Part shown: positions 59,715-64,000 of the stretch, piece after piece
Position numbering within the stretch: position 1 is the first letter of the stretch
Layout of the letters: each line of letters starts with the position of its first letter
Source of the DNA: Byssochlamys sp. IMV 00236
Lineage: Eukaryota; Ascomycota; Eurotiomycetes; Eurotiales; Thermoascaceae
Assembly: GCA_001931875.2 (NCBI GenBank)
Contig: MSJH02000680.1
Location: 36,525 to 100,524 of the forward strand
DNA length: 64,000 bases
Direction: 5' to 3'
Position numbers and translations under genes: made by a program
Notes under the pieces: generated by a model
Database searches by the model: none
What the model was told of the DNA's origin: nothing
Seen by the model: only the letters and a program-made list of their open reading frames with translations

Positions 59715-60934
59715 AACTGCCGGTGGCACCTGTCCTAGGATGAACAGGTGCGCAGAGCAGAATAAAAAAAATATGAGAATTAGGAAACGGGAAAGTATAA
59801 TAGAAGGAAAGGAAAACTAAAGAAGCTTTCAAGCACCGGGTCCCGACACCGGTGACCGACGCTCCATTTCAGCAGAGATAGTGCAATAACACTAAAAAGC
59901 AACAGTATGGGCTGCCTCGAAGACGAGGACAAGAGTGTGGACGGGAAGACCAAGCGGGAGAAGCGTCTGAACACCGCGAAGGAGCGCACGAGATATGGAG
60001 AACTCGAGGCGGATCCTTCCCCATGCACGTTGGGAAGCTCCTGTAATGACGAAGGCAGTTCACCCAAGCTTAGACAGGAATGTATAGAAATAGAGGGCAA
60101 GCAAGCAAGTCGCAGGATGGCAGCATGGATGAAATGATACAGGGTAGATCAGGGTATCACTGTTGAGCTGACAAGGTGCGCCCGGGGCAGCTCTGAACTG
60201 TAGTAGTTCAAGGCGTGAAAAGAAATCAATCAAAAAAAGATGCTAACCCGGCTACGAAGCAGCAGGGCAGAGGCAAGATGAAGATAGTTAGATAGAGATG
60301 GTGATCAAGATGGAGCGATAGTTAGAATGACAGTCAACTTTCAAGTCAGTCTCGACTCTCTCTCGAGGGGGAAACGGAAGAGGCCAAGAGGGCAGATGCC
60401 GAGGGTGGAGAGCCGCTTCACTTTGGCTGGCCAATCACAAGCCCCGTCGACTATCATATGGTACTTTACGGTACAGAAGACTACAGAGGAATATAATAAT
60501 AATAATATCTTCGCCAGGGCATGGCACAGGCACAACCTACGGATCTTCAAATCAGACTCTATTCACTGGTGATCTTCAATTTAACAAGGCGGCCACTGAT
60601 ATATGTCGCGTCCACCAACCCTCCTGGATGATGACTAGTCGCGTAAATAATACAGGCAAACTGGGCTAGCAACGATCAATGTAAAGGGAGGAAGCCAAGG
60701 TATACCAGAAACCGTCAGCCAACATATAACAATGTATACAGTGAATGGAAGACACGGCTTGAGGTCCGGAGCTGAATCTAGCGGCCAGGAAGCTGGTTAG
60801 GACTCGAGCCTTGGAGGTTTTAAGCCCACTGCACGGTATAACTGCATTCAGTGCTCGCACGGGAGCTGGTGTTGGGAGAAAGGAGCATCGAAACGTTTTA
60901 CGACAACATTCGCAAGCCTGGGGTCCAAGCGGGC
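59715..60934. other. Intergenic, upstream of the F-box gene and 3' of ABP1
   Basis: 1.2 kb without a supported gene. A (ATA)n tract is near 60491-60509. Small frames at 59907-60137 and 60666-61004 lack support. Confidence 0.45.
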
Positions 60935-63529
60935 TCACTCGTCCAGCTGGACGTAATTCGCCGGAAACAAGCCAGTCTTTCCATTGTACTCCCCAGACCA
61001 CCAATCCTCATCGGGAAAGTCCTGAGAACAATTGTTAGTTGATGTGACCAGATGATAGATTGAGAATGCGTGGGACTTACAATATTGATGATCTTGGCGC
61101 CATCAGGAAAGCTGATTTCGTTGTCTTCCGCAGCTTCATAATCGTACAGCGCAGTCGCAGTCGGTCTTCCACCAGCAGCGGCTGCTGGGGCCGCTGGCGC
61201 TGCCGGTTCTGGCTCTGGCTCTGGCTCATGCTCTGGCTCATGTACTGGGGCTGCAGGTGCCGCCTGCTGCTCGTCTCCGGCTTCGACCACTTCGACATAG
61301 TTGCTGGGGAACAATCCACGCTCGCCGTTGATATTGACGCCCAACCACCAATCCTGGTCCACCATTTCAATCTCGCTTACATAGTCTCCTTCCCTCAGAT
61401 CAATCTCGTTGTCTTCGGCCTTCTCATAGTCGTACTGCACAAGGGCTCGAATACCGCCTCCTTGAGACACGTGTGATGCGGTAGTCTCAGCCGCCGCACG
61501 GGCGGGATCATGAGCAGGCTCTTCCAGATCCTCCTCATTAGGCACAGCCTGCTGAAGGCTCTCAACGGGCATGGCCGGGGGTGGAGAGTTGATCTCTTCA
61601 TGACCACCCGTAACTCCGCGCCCGACAGGCATGGCGACACGGATAGGAGAACTCTCACGCACTGCAGGGGGAGTGGGTGGAGTAGGAGATCGTGGCTGTG
61701 GCGGCGGAGTAGGGGCAACTTGATGAGTTTCCGCCTCGTAGTTCTCCTCCGGTTGCACCGGACCAGAAGGAAGTCCAGGCATGGGGATCCCACGTCCAGC
61801 GTTCGGCTTACTGCTGGTATCCAGCGGAGGAGGAGAAGCAGCGGCGGGGGCAGCACTAGTGGGTGCCACGTTGGCAAACCGATCGCGAAGCGAGCCGACA
61901 CCTCCAGAGGGGGTGTCCTCAGGGGTCTCCCCAGCTACAGATCCAGTGTGCTGGCCAGAAAGAGCACTGCTGGCAGATTTGCCGGTGTGGGTGGTTTGGA
62001 CGGGAGCCCACGACTTGCCAGTATATCCACTCTTCCACTCTCCTCCGCCGGTTGATTGATCTCGACTCACGGGTCGCGCGGCGCCCGCATCGGACACTGC
62101 TGGAGCTTCGCCGCGTTCCCTCGCCTTCCTCTCCGCCCACAGCTGAGCGGGCGTCTTTCCGCCTTGGTCAGCAAATGTTCTGCTGGCGGCTCCAATGGGC
62201 GCAGCAGCAGGAGGGGGTTTGGCAACGAAGCCGCCAGGAACTGGAGGTTTAGTGGCTGTGAAGGGCGAGCTTCCAGCGAACTTGTTCTCCACTTTAGGCT
62301 TGGGCAGGGAAGTTAGACGCTCAGAGGGTGTAAAGGCCGCGGACCGTTCGGCGAGGGTCTTGGGCCGGTCTTCATCTGCAGGCTCCCCCGTCACGGCAGG
62401 AGAGATCGATGAGGGTGTCTCGTCGGGCTGCCTGGCTCGTGCACGGATAGCAGCGATGTCAACTTTTCCGACCGGTTCATATGTGCCTTTGACCGGCGCT
62501 GGACGGTCATCCTGCAACTGTCCAGACTCCTGGGCCTGTCTCCTGATAGCAGCGATGTCTACCTTGCCAATGGGCTGGTAGCCTCCCTTAACGACATCAC
62601 TCCGGCCTGCGTCGTCGACCGGGGTGGATGAGGTAGTGGCCGTTTTTTGAGAGGTCAGTTCTTGTATGTTCACTTTCGTAGGCTTGTACGCGGGCTGGAC
62701 CTTCTCCAGCTGCGTTCTAGTCACCGGAGGCGCATCAGCACCCCACCCATCATCATCGACATTCTCTTCCCTGCGGGGTATCGTCCGGCGGGGAAGGCTC
62801 GCAGTGCCGGATCCAAGAGCTCCAGTCCGCACAGGCGTGAAAACTGGCTTGGTGGCCACCGGGGGCTTTGAAGCAGCACTGACGGGGGGTGGAGCAGGGG
62901 CCTCGCCAGCAGAGTACTTGGCACCAGAGGAGTCCGCAACTTTCTGGATGATGCCTTCGGGGGTCAAATCGCCCTCCGCGCGAGCGGTGATCTGGACATG
63001 GTATCCCTAACCGGCCGATATCAATTAGTCGTTGGTTGCTTCCTCCGTCGGAGAGAACGAAAGGAGAACTAACATGCAGAAACTTCGAGACGGCAGCCAG
63101 ATGGCTGGTAAAGTAACCCTTTGTCCTTTCCGGAACACCTTCACCGCACCAGGCGATGAGGACATTCTTGGGGAGACCGGTGTTCGGGTCTCTGACCTTG
63201 ACATAGGCGAACTGTATTCGTCCTTCAGAGAGTTCGTCGATCAGGTCTATCAATTCGCCCTCTGTACGTGTGTGTGTTAGCCTTGGTCTGGCGGAGAAGC
63301 CGGTCGAAGACGTCTGTCACTGACCTCCTGTGCTCTGAACCTTCAGGACACTTTCCTTATTGCCGACATCCTGGAAGGCGTTCGCCAGAGGAGCCGATAC
63401 TGAGAATACCGCCCATTGGGCGTACGTAGGAGAGGAAGCAGCAGGGCCACTGGGAGCCGGGGCATTCACGACTGATTGGTAGCTTCTGGATATCGTCGGC
63501 CCGTTCGTGGAGAGATTGAGGGTAGCCAT
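60935..63529 (-). CDS. ABP1: Actin-binding protein Abp1 (ADF-H plus two SH3 domains)
   Basis: Four exons (63529-63325, 63261-63074, 63006-61081, 61021-60935) close in phase to 801 aa. Residues 1 to about 140 form an ADF/cofilin-homology domain ([49 protein letters not shown]). The middle is Pro/Ala-rich, with two copies of a KVDIAAIR motif ([13 protein letters not shown] and [13 protein letters not shown]), as in yeast Abp1. Two SH3 domains end the protein: [20 protein letters not shown] and [20 protein letters not shown], the second completed by the last exon ([23 protein letters not shown]). Abp1 sits at cortical actin patches, binds F-actin and Arp2/3, and helps endocytosis. The last intron lies inside SH3-2. 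Confidence 0.95.
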
Positions 63530-64000
63530 GGTGGAGGAGTCGGGTCCAGACGAGGGCGACGTGCCAATGTCAAGTGAGAGTAAGGGAGAACTGACGACGT
63601 CCGATCAGGTCGAGGTTGGGGACATCAACGTCTGTACCGCGAAAGACAGTTAACCACTGAGCGACTGTTGTAGACACTGTACTGGTTACTACTGGCACTG
63701 AGGGGACGGGGTGACAGCTTGCGGGTCTTGGGCCTCTCCGGTCTCGGGACCAAGTAGACCAAAAGAAAAGAAAATAGGGGTAAGCGTCAATTCACCTTGC
63801 GCTTGTATCTTCTCCAGCAGTAGAGGACGATATGTAAATCAAAGGCGGAGAGAGTATGGATGGACGAGGGGGTTGTATTATGTATGAGAGTAACTTAGGC
63901 CAAGTTGCTGATGTTTAGTTTAGGCTGCGGTGGAGCACGGGCTGTGGCTTGGAAAACAGTACGTCAGTTGGCGATCTCTGCTATTATTCACCATTTATCT
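63530..64000. promoter_or_regulatory. Upstream region of ABP1
   Basis: 470 bp up to the window edge, expected to hold the ABP1 promoter and 5' leader. No other gene seen. Confidence 0.45.

Overview
The window is nuclear DNA from a filamentous ascomycete, most likely a eurotiomycete of the Aspergillus/Penicillium type. The reasons are short spliceosomal introns (mostly 50-70 nt, GTAAGT/GTATGT donors, CTAAC/CTGAC branch points), single-gene transcription units on both strands, a Zn2Cys6 regulator, fungus-only families (Vps3844/DUF3844, RCR, DUF3533) and a pheromone-precursor gene with a WCxxxGQxC core. Exon models were built by hand from splice signals and accepted when the reading phase closed exactly.

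Layout. 0-1.5 kb: a DUF3533/SNG1-like membrane protein. 1.6-6.5 kb: an accessory, gene-poor stretch with gene relics, two dispersed repeat families and a mutated copy of the 3' end of the neighbouring hydrolase. 6.6-10.0 kb: a divergent pair, a secreted alpha/beta hydrolase and a Zn2Cys6 regulator. 10.4-10.9 kb: an ankyrin remnant. 11.3-18.0 kb: a Rad60/Esc2-like SUMO-like-domain protein, TRM112 and the SET1 H3K4 methyltransferase. 21.0-31.1 kb: GFA1, lumazine synthase, a proteasome alpha subunit, an acidic orphan protein, an alpha-pheromone precursor (ppgA) and NAD-isocitrate dehydrogenase subunit 1. 31.1-35.4 kb: no gene seen. 35.4-50.1 kb: dense core genes, namely a predicted mitochondrial protein, a Vps3844-like ER/vacuole protein, a membrane RING-H2 protein, a cyclophilin, alanyl-tRNA synthetase, an orphan, an RCR-family protein and CKS1. 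50.1-53.1 kb: a second accessory stretch holding two copies of the larger dispersed repeat, a 107-aa orphan gene and unassigned ORFs. 53.1-63.5 kb: a DsbA-like thioredoxin-fold protein, a 1621-aa F-box protein and actin-binding protein ABP1.

The core genes are housekeeping loci (chromatin, translation, cell wall precursor supply, riboflavin, proteasome, TCA cycle, cell cycle, actin) and do not form one pathway. The biologically distinctive parts are the pheromone precursor, the two repeat-bearing accessory stretches with signs of RIP-like decay, and several unusual exon designs (ATG-only first exon, 5-nt first exon, stop-free in-frame introns in SET1 and CKS1, and an in-frame leader on alanyl-tRNA synthetase).
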